Positions 18,349 to 27,800 of a stretch of 64,000 nucleotides of DNA are shown here, one piece after another. The stretch is from positions 1-64,000 of the IMG/VR virus record IMGVR_UViG_3300042691_037641. The stretch is one strand, 5' to 3'. Origin of the DNA: a virus. A model generated the notes under the pieces. It did not search any database. It was not told where the DNA came from and worked only from the letters and a program-made list of their open reading frames with translations. Position 1 is the first letter of the stretch. Each line of letters starts with the position of its first letter. The translations under genes and the position numbers were made by a program.

Positions 18349-19296
18349 ATGGAAAAGATTTTAGTAGAAAACCCAAATAGGTTTGTAATATTTCCTATCG
18401 AACATAACGATATTTGGGAGTATTATAAGATGCACCAAGCGGCTTTTTGGACCGCAGAGGAAGTAGATTTATCCGGTGACATCCGTGATTGGGAAAATCT
18501 ATCAGAAAATGAACAATACTTTGTTAAGAACGTACTATCGTTTTTTGCGGCATCAGACGGTATTGTTAATGAAAACTTGGCAGAAAACTTCTATCGAGAA
18601 GTTCAATATCCTGAGGCCAAATTTTTCTATGGAATACAACTTGCTATGGAAAATATCCATAGTTTAATGTACTCACTTTTGATTGATACTTATGTGTCAA
18701 ACCCAAAAGAAAAGGATGAGTGTTTTCACGCAATTGATAGATTGCCGGCAGTACAAAAGAAAGCAAAGTGGGCACTAGAATGGATTACAAACGCATCGTT
18801 TCAAGAACGTCTTGTGGCGTTTGCGGCGGTTGAAGGAATATTCTTTTCAGGGTCATTTTGTTCAATCTTTTGGTTAAAGTCAAGAGGACTGATGCAAGGG
18901 TTGTGTAATGCTAACTCACTCATCTTCAAAGATGAAAACCTACACTGCGACTTCGCAATTCATTTGTTGAATAATCACTGTGAAGAAAAACCAAGTGAGA
19001 AAAGAATTAAAGAAATCCTTTTGTCAGCACTTGAGATTGAAAAAGAATTTATCACCGAGTCACTTCCTGTTTCTTTAATTGGAATGAATTCAAACTTGAT
19101 GAAACAATATCTTGAGTTTGTGGTGGATGGTCTCTTGGTTAAGTTGGGATGTAAAAAACAATTTAACGTTGAGCAACCATTTAAGTTTATGGAACAAATT
19201 GCGGTTGAAACCAAAGGTAACTTCTTTGAGTCACGTACCGTCGAATACCAAAAAGCAAAGTTGAACGAAACTTTGTCCTTTACAGAGGACTTTTAA
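18349..19296 (+). CDS. nrdB: Class I ribonucleotide reductase small (beta) subunit
   Basis: A 315-residue R2 protein holding the diiron-tyrosyl radical centre. All ligands are present: Asp40 (EEVDLS), Glu in VNENLAENF, Glu101 and His104 (ENIHSLMY), Glu in [12 protein letters not shown], and Glu/His in [10 protein letters not shown]. The radical tyrosine is Tyr108. The C-terminus ends FTEDF, the tail by which R2 docks to R1. The sequence is markedly closer in pattern to eukaryotic and Bacteroidetes-type R2 ([36 protein letters not shown]) than to E. coli NrdB. It forms an operon with nrdA 19 bases downstream. Confidence 0.93.
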   Translation: MEKILVENPNRFVIFPIEHNDIWEYYKMHQAAFWTAEEVDLSGDIRDWENLSENEQYFVKNVLSFFAASDGIVNENLAENFYREVQYPEAKFFYGIQLAMENIHSLMYSLLIDTYVSNPKEKDECFHAIDRLPAVQKKAKWALEWITNASFQERLVAFAAVEGIFFSGSFCSIFWLKSRGLMQGLCNANSLIFKDENLHCDFAIHLLNNHCEEKPSEKRIKEILLSALEIEKEFITESLPVSLIGMNSNLMKQYLEFVVDGLLVKLGCKKQFNVEQPFKFMEQIAVETKGNFFESRTVEYQKAKLNETLSFTEDF

Positions 19297-19315
19297 TTTG
19301 TTATTTTTATAAACT

Positions 19316-21748
19316 ATGATGTCACTAAAAATTAAAAAAAGAGGTGGGGAAGACGCGTCTTTTAACCCACAGAAAATATATAACCGAATTAAAAGGTCCG
19401 CAAAAGGTTTGAATGTAAATTCAGACGAAATTTTTATTAAAGTAATCACTTCAGTACCAACTGAAGGTGAGATTACCACCAAGGAGCTTGATAAGTTGGT
19501 TTATGAAATCGCCGCGGCTTATACAGGAAGTCACCACGACTACTCAAGACTAGCATCATCGGTAGCAATATCCTCATATCATAAAGAGACGAGCCCAAGT
19601 TTTTCAAATACCATGCACACGTTACATGTTGATGGTATTGTAAATGATAAACTTATGGAGATTATCGAGACCTATGGACCTAGCAATATTGATGAGGTTA
19701 TTAATCACGATAATGACTATAATTTTGACTACTTTGCTTGGCGTTCATTACAAGAGATGTATCTTTTGAAGTTACCTAACGGTCAAACTATCGAAAGACC
19801 ACAGCACATGTATATGAGAGTTGCTCTTTGGGTTACAAAATCATTTGAAGAGGCTGTTGAATATTACAAATCATTATCAAACCAGCTTATATCACCCGCA
19901 ACACCAATCATGATTAATGCTGGAACAAAGGTCCCACAACTGGCATCTTGTGTTCTACATTACAATGACTCCGACTCAAGAGAGGGCCTTTTGAATACGA
20001 TGAGAGACATCTCAACCTACTCATCCGACGCGGCAGGTATTGGACTTTCTATGTCAAATATTCGTAGTAAAGAAAGTCGTATCACATCTTCGGGTGGATA
20101 TGCGGGAGGACTATTGAAGTACTTAAAGATTGTAAATGAGTCACTCCGTTTCTTCAATCAACAAGGAAGAAGACCTGGCTCGGCGGCGATTTATTTAGAG
20201 CCATGGCACAAAGACATATTTGACCTACTTGATATCAAAAAGAACACAGGAGCTGAAGAATTAAGAGCTCGTGATTTATTCACCGCTCTTTGGTTACCTG
20301 ATAACTTTATGAACGCTGTTAAAAACAACGACGATTGGTATCTTTTCTGTCCTAATGATATTAAAAAGGCGGGTATCAAACCACTACAAGAAAGTTTCGG
20401 AAATGAGTATGAGGAAAACTACAAATTAGCCGTGAATATGGGACTTGGTAAAAAGGTAAAGGCACAAGAAGTTTGGAGTAAGATTATCGAGTCGCAAATT
20501 GAAACAGGAGTACCATACTTATGTTCAAAGGATAGTGCTAATAATAAAACCAATCACCAAAATATTGGAGTTATTAAACAATCAAACCTTTGTAATGAGA
20601 TTTACCAATACACAGACGAGAAAACAACTGCAATTTGTACCTTGTCATCAATGGTATTAAAGAACTTTGTTAAAGATGGAGAATTTAATCACCAACTATT
20701 ATATGAAGAAACTCGTAAGGTGGTTAGAGCTCTAAACAAAGTTGTAGATATCAATAACTACTCAACTGAAAAAGGTAAGAAAGGTGGTCTCGAACAAAGA
20801 GCAATAGCAATCGGAACACAAGGACTTGCCGATGTATTCTATTTAATGGATTATATCTTCACATCAGACGAAGCTCGTAAATTAAACAAAGAAATTTTTG
20901 AAACAATTTACTACGCGGCAATTACCGAAAGTTGTTCACTTTGTAAGTCAGGAGAATACTTTCCGTATGAATTTTTCGGAGGCTCACCAATGTCAAAGGG
21001 ACAGTTTCAATTTGATATGTGGGGATTAACTGAATCTGAACTTTCAGGTAGATGGAACTGGAATTCATTAAAAGAAGAAGTTAAAGATTATGGTGTTTGT
21101 AACTCTTTATTCACCGCTCAAATGCCTGTTGCTTCGTCGGCCAAAATCACAGGGTCATATGAAATGACAGAACCGGCTCACTCGGCAATATTTAATCGTC
21201 GTGTAGTTGGAGGAGAGATTATGATTGTGAATAAGTACCTCATCAATGACTTTGAAAAGTTGGGTATTTGGTGTGAAGACCTAAAGAATGAAATTATATT
21301 AAACGAGGGGTCAATTCAAGCAATTAATTTTAACAATTATTTGGACCCTGAAGACAGAAACTACAATAAGAAAGTTAAAAGAATTGAACACCTAATCCCA
21401 AAGTACAAAACAATTTGGGAGATATCTCAAAAATCATTGATTGAAATGGCGGCAGACAGAGGACCATTTATTGACCAATCACAGTCGATGAATATCTACA
21501 TGGGTAATCCATCTTTATCAAAGATATCATCTTCTCACTTCTACAGTTGGGAAAAAGGATTAAAGACACTTTGTTACTATGTTAGAACAAAGGCAATCTC
21601 AACGGGGGCTAAACACTTGGCGGTTGATATATCTAAAGTATCAAAACCAAATGTAACACCCGAACCACCAAAGGTAGATTATAGTCATATGAATTTACCA
21701 CCAAAACCTGAGAACTCCGATTTTGAATGTTTCGGATGTTCATCATAA
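19316..21748 (+). CDS. nrdA: Class I ribonucleotide reductase large (alpha) subunit
   Basis: An 810-residue R1 that makes deoxynucleotides with NrdB. An ATP-cone occupies residues about 1-95 (IKKRGGEDASFNPQKIYNRI). The substrate-site cysteines are Cys212 (ASCVLH) and Cys441 (ICTLSSM). The thiyl Cys426 and Glu428 lie in SNLCNEI. The loop PGSAAIYLEPWH and conserved LWLPDNFM match R1. The C-terminal CFGC is the redox pair that reloads the active site. Length and motif order are complete. Two consecutive ATG codons start the gene. The preceding gap has a TTATTTTTATAA stretch but no exact octamer. A strong terminator follows. Confidence 0.95.
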   Translation: MMSLKIKKRGGEDASFNPQKIYNRIKRSAKGLNVNSDEIFIKVITSVPTEGEITTKELDKLVYEIAAAYTGSHHDYSRLASSVAISSYHKETSPSFSNTMHTLHVDGIVNDKLMEIIETYGPSNIDEVINHDNDYNFDYFAWRSLQEMYLLKLPNGQTIERPQHMYMRVALWVTKSFEEAVEYYKSLSNQLISPATPIMINAGTKVPQLASCVLHYNDSDSREGLLNTMRDISTYSSDAAGIGLSMSNIRSKESRITSSGGYAGGLLKYLKIVNESLRFFNQQGRRPGSAAIYLEPWHKDIFDLLDIKKNTGAEELRARDLFTALWLPDNFMNAVKNNDDWYLFCPNDIKKAGIKPLQESFGNEYEENYKLAVNMGLGKKVKAQEVWSKIIESQIETGVPYLCSKDSANNKTNHQNIGVIKQSNLCNEIYQYTDEKTTAICTLSSMVLKNFVKDGEFNHQLLYEETRKVVRALNKVVDINNYSTEKGKKGGLEQRAIAIGTQGLADVFYLMDYIFTSDEARKLNKEIFETIYYAAITESCSLCKSGEYFPYEFFGGSPMSKGQFQFDMWGLTESELSGRWNWNSLKEEVKDYGVCNSLFTAQMPVASSAKITGSYEMTEPAHSAIFNRRVVGGEIMIVNKYLINDFEKLGIWCEDLKNEIILNEGSIQAINFNNYLDPEDRNYNKKVKRIEHLIPKYKTIWEISQKSLIEMAADRGPFIDQSQSMNIYMGNPSLSKISSSHFYSWEKGLKTLCYYVRTKAISTGAKHLAVDISKVSKPNVTPEPPKVDYSHMNLPPKPENSDFECFGCSS

Positions 21749-21752
21749 AATT

Positions 21753-21779
21753 AAATCCCGAGAAATCGGGATTTTTTTA
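21753..21779 (+). terminator. Rho-independent terminator after nrdA
   Basis: AAATCCCGA (21753-21761), loop GAAA, TCGGGATTT (21766-21774) form a perfect 9-bp stem capped by a tetraloop and followed by a T run to 21778. It closes the replication and nucleotide operon. Confidence 0.9.
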
Positions 21780-21785
21780 TTTAGA

Positions 21786-21793
21786 TATTTATA
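21786..21793 (+). promoter_or_regulatory. TATTTATA box after the nrdA terminator
   Basis: Exact octamer three bases before the ATG at 21797. The nrdA terminator should stop readthrough, so a promoter is needed here; the box is the only candidate. It would imply an essentially leaderless transcript. Confidence 0.45.
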
Positions 21794-21796
21794 GAT

Positions 21797-22420
21797 ATGC
21801 CTGTGTATAATGAAAATATAGATTTGTTTAAATGTTTGGTTAGAGTTTCTCACTTTACAAAAAATCCTGAAGATGATAATAAATTTCACAAGGCATATGC
21901 TTTCGGAATACAATCAATTGCGGGTAAAATACTCACCTTTCATATTATGACCGATTATGGTATGTTAAGGTCAAGAGTACCATTATCAGAAATATTCATG
22001 AAAGAACCCGAGAACGATATACCCTTTCACTTTAAGCAACTATGGGATTGTTTTTCAGAGAATGTTACAGTTACAACTTTCAATTATTTATATGAAAAAA
22101 GGTGTGAAGTTGTATTGAGAGACGGTAGTAAAGTTTGGGCAACTTATTTAATGACTGTGGATTGGTATAATAATTCTTATTCAGATGAACCATCGGATTA
22201 TAAATGTGGACATATATTAATTGCGGATGACGGATATTTAATGTGTCAACCAAACAACAGAATATATTGGAGGGACTCAAATTGGATTACAAACAAATTC
22301 CCAATTGAACCAAAACAAATAAAAGTGGATACAGATTTACCATCAGTTGAAACTTTGTCAGACAGGTGGGTTGCTGAAGATGGTGATAGTTACTACTATA
22401 ACATAAACGAAATAAAGTAG
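21797..22420 (+). CDS. Hypothetical protein at the front of the baseplate module
   Basis: A 207-residue protein with no family I recognise. It is rich in aromatic residues and in strands (FGIQSIAGKILTFHIMTDYG, then HILIADDGYLMCQPNNRIYW), with an acidic middle and no signal peptide or membrane helix. It is the first gene after the replication terminator and is followed by gp25, so it is probably a late structural or assembly protein. Confidence 0.55.
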   Translation: MPVYNENIDLFKCLVRVSHFTKNPEDDNKFHKAYAFGIQSIAGKILTFHIMTDYGMLRSRVPLSEIFMKEPENDIPFHFKQLWDCFSENVTVTTFNYLYEKRCEVVLRDGSKVWATYLMTVDWYNNSYSDEPSDYKCGHILIADDGYLMCQPNNRIYWRDSNWITNKFPIEPKQIKVDTDLPSVETLSDRWVAEDGDSYYYNINEIK

Positions 22421-22428
22421 TATTTATA
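22421..22428 (+). promoter_or_regulatory. TATTTATA box before the gp25 gene
   Basis: Exact octamer four bases upstream of the gp25 ATG at 22433. The short 12-base gap consists almost wholly of this motif. Confidence 0.45.
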
Positions 22429-22432
22429 TTAA

Positions 22433-22891
22433 ATGGCCTTAGGAACTACATATGGTATTAATTTTCCTTTCGCGGACTCACAGACCGGCAAGTATTTATT
22501 TTTAACTCAAACCGCAGATGAGGAAATAAGAACGGATTTAATTCACCTTCTTCTAACAAGAAAGGGGTCGAGATATTTTTTACCTGATTTTGGTACTCGT
22601 TTATATGAATTTATTTTTGAACCACTTGACGGTCCTACATTTTCAGAGATTGAGGCCGAGATTAGAGAGTCCGTTGCAGAGTATTTACCAAATTTAACCA
22701 TAACAAAAATATCGGTTAAAGCCGCTTCCGAAGGTGAAGAAGGTAAGGGTGAGTATGTAAATGACGATGGTCAGAAGGTGTATCGAGTACCTGGTATAGG
22801 TCAAATGGAGCACACAGCGGTCGTAAGAATTGACTACACAATAACAGATAGTGTTTTTAATAGTAGTGATTTTGTTATAATTAATATTTAA
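22433..22891 (+). CDS. 25: Baseplate wedge protein gp25
   Basis: A 152-residue gp25-family protein, the wedge component at the base of the sheath. RKGSRYFLPDFGTRLYEFIFEPLD matches the family motif where T4 has TTRKGSRPF and then a P-E-F-G stretch. The short ASEGEEGKGEYVNDDGQKVYR insert is an added loop. It is followed by the gp6-like gene seven bases downstream, as in many contractile systems. Confidence 0.88.
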   Translation: MALGTTYGINFPFADSQTGKYLFLTQTADEEIRTDLIHLLLTRKGSRYFLPDFGTRLYEFIFEPLDGPTFSEIEAEIRESVAEYLPNLTITKISVKAASEGEEGKGEYVNDDGQKVYRVPGIGQMEHTAVVRIDYTITDSVFNSSDFVIINI

Positions 22892-22897
22892 TAGTAC

Positions 22898-24736
22898 ATG
22901 GCAAATAAGAAAATATCATATACCACCCGTGACTTCGAAGCGATAAGGACCGAACTCATCAATTTTACAAGAACGTATTATCCTGACCTCATTGACAACG
23001 TTAATGACGCTGCCGTGTTCTCGGTTTTATTAGATTTAAACGCGGCTGTCACTGACAACCTACACTTCAACATAGATAGGAGTATTCAAGAAACAGTATT
23101 ACAGTATGCCCAACAAAGGTCATCAATATATAACATCGCTCGAACTTACGGGCTAAAAGTACCAGGTCAAAGACCATCGGTTGCTTTGGTTGATTTGTCA
23201 ATTACGGTACCGGCATTTGGAGATAAAGAGGATTTGAGATATTGTGGTATATTGAGAAGAGGGTCACAAGTAAATGGGGCCGGTCAAGTATTCGAAACCG
23301 TGTATGATATAGATTTTTCATCGGCGGTTAATGCTGAAGGGGCTCCGAATAGATTAGTTATACCAAATTTTGACTCAAACAATATTCTTTTGAACTATAC
23401 AATTGTTAAACGAGAGACGGTTGTTAACGGTATTACAAAAGTATTTAAAAGAGTTATAACACCTAATGATGTAAAACCTTTCTTAGAGATATTCTTACCT
23501 GAAAAAAATGTATTAGGTGTTACAAGTGTATTATTGAAAGATGGAACACAATACGCTAGCGTACCGTCAACACAAGAATTTTTAGGTTTAGATAATAGAT
23601 GGTATGAAGTACAAGCTCTTGCTCAAGATAGAGTGTTTGTCGAAGACCCAACCAAAACATCAGACTCACCTGGAATAAAAGTAGGTAAATATATTACAAC
23701 ATCGAATAAATTTATTACAGAATTCACACCTGAAGGTTATATGAAAGTAACTTTTGGAGGAGGAAGTCAATCCGCGGATGAACAATTAAGGGAGTTTGCA
23801 AGAAACGGAATGAGTTTGGATTTATATAAATACTCAAATAATTTTGCGCTAGGTAGTACGTTAAAATCTAATTCTACATTGTTTATTCAATATAGAATTG
23901 GTGGAGGTTTAAGTAGCAATGTTGGTGTTAATGTTATAACTCAAATCGGTACGGTTTCTTTTTATGTAAACGGACCATCATCATCAGTTAATACAAGTGT
24001 GGTTAATTCATTGAGGTGTAATAATGTAACCGCTGCAATTGGAGGGGCTAACATACCAACCATTGAAGAGGTTAGGAATTTAGTATCATTTAACTTTGCG
24101 GCTCAAAACAGAGCGGTTACGGTTAATGATTATGACTCAATTATCAGAACAATGCCATCACAATTTGGGGCACCGGCCAAAGTTGCCATCACTGAAGAGA
24201 ATAACAAAATTAAAATTCAAATGCTGGCTTACGATGAGACAGGTAAATTAACTGAAGTTATATCTAACACTTTGAAAAATAATGTGGCTAATTACCTATC
24301 AAATTACAGAATGTTGAATGACTATATATCGGTTATGTCGGCAAATGTAATCGACCTTTCTCTAATAATTGAGGTTGTATTGGATAGTAGTCAAAATCAA
24401 GGGGCTTTAATATCACAAGTAATTAATATAGTAACAAACTTCTTTAGCCCTTTGAACAGACAAATGGGGGAAAACGTTTATGTGTCAGAATTAAGAAGAC
24501 AAATTCAGAATGAAAATGGAGTGATAACTTTGGCAAATATAACATTCTATAATTTGGTTGGAGGACAATATTCCTCATCACAAACCTCACAAAGATATTC
24601 TGACCCCGAGACAAGACAAATCGAATTAATCGATGACACTTTATTCGCCGAACCAAATCAAACCTATCAAATCAGGTTCCCTGGTAAAGACATTACTGTA
24701 AGAGTTAAAAACTTCAAGACAGTCAATTTCTCTTGA
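22898..24736 (+). CDS. 6: Baseplate wedge protein gp6 / J-like
   Basis: A 612-residue protein of the gp6/Baseplate J family, the wedge protein that forms the inner baseplate ring. The opening KKISYTTRDFEAIRTELINF and DAAVFSVLLDLNAAVTDNLHFNIDRSIQETVL matches gp6, and AAQNRAVTVNDYDSIIRTMP is the family's typical internal block (T4 has a comparable RAVTxxDY). The C-terminal SVFVSELRRQIQNENGVI-type block ends the fold. The order gp25 then gp6 supports the call. Confidence 0.88.
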   Translation: MANKKISYTTRDFEAIRTELINFTRTYYPDLIDNVNDAAVFSVLLDLNAAVTDNLHFNIDRSIQETVLQYAQQRSSIYNIARTYGLKVPGQRPSVALVDLSITVPAFGDKEDLRYCGILRRGSQVNGAGQVFETVYDIDFSSAVNAEGAPNRLVIPNFDSNNILLNYTIVKRETVVNGITKVFKRVITPNDVKPFLEIFLPEKNVLGVTSVLLKDGTQYASVPSTQEFLGLDNRWYEVQALAQDRVFVEDPTKTSDSPGIKVGKYITTSNKFITEFTPEGYMKVTFGGGSQSADEQLREFARNGMSLDLYKYSNNFALGSTLKSNSTLFIQYRIGGGLSSNVGVNVITQIGTVSFYVNGPSSSVNTSVVNSLRCNNVTAAIGGANIPTIEEVRNLVSFNFAAQNRAVTVNDYDSIIRTMPSQFGAPAKVAITEENNKIKIQMLAYDETGKLTEVISNTLKNNVANYLSNYRMLNDYISVMSANVIDLSLIIEVVLDSSQNQGALISQVINIVTNFFSPLNRQMGENVYVSELRRQIQNENGVITLANITFYNLVGGQYSSSQTSQRYSDPETRQIELIDDTLFAEPNQTYQIRFPGKDITVRVKNFKTVNFS

Positions 24737-24786
24737 TAATTTATTTTATTAGTATCTCCTCTATCTTTTGAAAATAGACAATAAAC

Positions 24787-24794
24787 TATTTATT
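24787..24794 (+). promoter_or_regulatory. TATTTATT box and weak hairpin before the giant wedge gene
   Basis: The variant octamer lies 16 bases before the ATG at 24811 in a 74-base gap. The same gap holds an imperfect AT-rich hairpin, with CTCTATCTTTT (24759-24769) against AAAAAATAGAG (24795-24805), that could form in the leader. The hairpin lacks a GC core and a following T run, so it is not called a terminator. Confidence 0.3.
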
Positions 24795-24810
24795 AAAAAA
24801 TAGAGTAGTA

Positions 24811-27800
24811 ATGCCAAAATCATATAGGATTAGGACCGAAGTAGGGAAAGACAAATCAATAAAGGTACAGTTAGAACAAGACTTCGAGTCCTTAGAAATC
24901 TTATCACTAAAAATACTACAAAGTGACATATATAATCGAGTTTGTGCTGATTATGGAGTTGTTGTAGGTAGAATTAGTGCGAATAATGGACTAGGACTAC
25001 CTAATTGTAAGGTTTCGGTTTTTATACCACTGACGGCACAAGATGAGGAAAATCCTATCATATCAGAATTATATCCTTACAAAACACTAGATGATGTTAA
25101 TGACGAAGGATATCGATACAATTTACTACCATATATAAAATCACATGGAGGGCATACCCCTACAGGGACTTTCTTCACAAGAAAAGATGTATTAACTAAT
25201 CCTACGCTAATAGAAGTTTATGACAAGTATTACAAATTCACCGCAAAGACGAATGATAGTGGTGACTTTATGTTATTCGGTGTCCCACTCGGAAGTCAAA
25301 CAATACATGTAGATATTGATTTATCGGATATTGGTGAATTTTCATTATCCCCCCAAGACCTAATTCGAATAGGTGTTGCAACTGAGAATCAAATATCAGG
25401 ATTGAATTTTAATCAGTCATCAAATCTAGATAGTTTACCCCAATTATTAAGTTTTAATAGAGTAATTGAAGTATATCCTTTATGGGGACAACCCGAGGTA
25501 TGTGAATTAGGGATTACAAGAACTGATTTTGATTTAATAAAAGAGGCGGGAATTACTATTTTACCCGCGGCCATATTCATGGGGTCGATTTTATCAAATG
25601 AAGATAAAAGAGCCGTTAAAAAACGGTGTAAAGTTAACAGAAAGTTAGGTAATCTATGTACACTTACAACAGGACCTGGTGAAATTTTAGCAATTAGACA
25701 AACTATCGATATCGATACGGACGGTTATCCCATATTAGAGGAATATCAATTAGAAGAAGGGGGGAAAGTAATTGATGAAAACGGAACTTGGTTAATTGAT
25801 GTTCCCATGAATTTAGATTTTGTTTACACCAATGAATTCGGAGAAAGAACATTCTCAAATGACCCCAAAAAAGGAGTACCAACAAGAGCGAGATATAGGT
25901 TTAAAGTTAAATGGGAACAACCTGCGACACTTACAGCACCTGTAAAAAGAGGGACTTTTTTAGTACCTAATATTAAAGAGTGGGGGTGGAATACTTCATC
26001 TGACGACCCGGCAACACTTGATGATACTGACGAAGTGGGGTGCAGAGCTCCAAATCCGCTAGATTATAACGATTCAAACTATAAAAAAGTATTAGCTTCA
26101 TATGCATTTAGTTTAAACTGGAAAGATTATGGGGAAACCAGTGGAGGAATTTTGACCCCAGTCGGACTCCAAATGGTGCAAGAGGCTGTCGATTGTAATG
26201 ATAGATTTTATGAGATGAAGTATAATAAAGTTTATACAGTGTCTCAATTGTTAACTGAATACCGTGCTAGTAGCGGAAATAAAAAATTTATAGCAATTAG
26301 AGATATATTAGAAGATACTTGTGAAAGCACGACCAATCCATTTCCTTTCAATGACGGACAGTTTCAATTTGATATTTTATATTTGTTATTCAAAATAATT
26401 GCCCTAATAGCAATTCCTATTTTAATTGCGGTGATTGTTATTAAACACATCGTGGCTAAGATAGTTTGCTTATTAGCGTCCATATTATGTAAAAAAGGTA
26501 TTAAAGCTATTATCGGAAAAAGACCTTGTAACGAGTGGAAAAATAAATGTGAAAATCAAGTAATGAATTTACCGGCTCTAACTTATCCTGATTGTGAATT
26601 ATGTGATTGTGCAACACCAACAACCCAACAGTTCAACCCTGCGACTTTTCCTGGACAAGAAGATACCGCACAGTCAAATATCGAAGATGGTGATTATACT
26701 GAAACTATTGAATATCAAAATTTACGATATACTGGTCTAACTCTAAATTTTAGCGGCCTTACAACAGTACCACAGACTGAGACTGCCAACGTTGGTCCAG
26801 GTGGACAAATTTCAGATTTATATCGTAGTTTCACTTTTAGTTTACCATTTTCAGAGAAATTAAACTTATTCAGTACAAAGGCTAAATATTTTAATCAAGT
26901 AGGTAATTTAAATCCGGGAGGAGGTGCTAATAGAATTAAAGTTCAATTTAATTTTGATAATAACCCAAATGAATATCACTTAGATAATGTTGTGGCAATA
27001 GTTTTTGACCCAGATACAGGATATAATCTTAGTCCAGGACAAATGTTCACATTCACTCAACAGTTCACCAATAGTGACCCAAATGTGACCGCATTCACCT
27101 CAACTATTAACCAATATGGAACACAGGGTATTACTGGTACACCCGTAGGGTCACCAATAGTATTAGTACCGCCAGCAGGAGGAAACCCAACAACTGTTTA
27201 TCAATCTTTTGTTACATTAGACTATGCTAACCCTGATATAACACCTGGACAACCACAGTCTTTATCTGCAACATATCAAATAAGAACAAGTGGGGACGAC
27301 GGTAGATTTGCAAAATTCCCTATAGACCAAGAATATTTTCAAATAATATATTCAGGTACAGTGAGTGAAGTTTTAACTCAAAGTAATAGTGCTTCCGCAT
27401 CCCCTAATTCATTTGCTCATCGTTATTTAAATGGGGGCGTTAGAGTAATTACAAACAAACTTGATGTTTCTAACATACCCGAAATTGAACAACAATATAA
27501 TAACGAAATTTTAACACCAATTGAATGTATATCAGGTTTTTCTAATTACATTGTAACTTTTATGGTAAGAGGTGTTGACCCAAATTCAACTAGAACTAGA
27601 TGTAGATATGATTTATCGGCATTATTTGGATACACTTTGGCAAGTGGACCAACATTTAATGCCGCTAATACCGTGACCATAGACAATGCGAAACTAAATA
27701 TTCCGATACAACCAGGTATAAGGAATGTAAAACATAATATATCATCGAGTGATTTAACTGACTCATATACAGGAAATAAACTGTTTTTTAAGTCTTTCGC

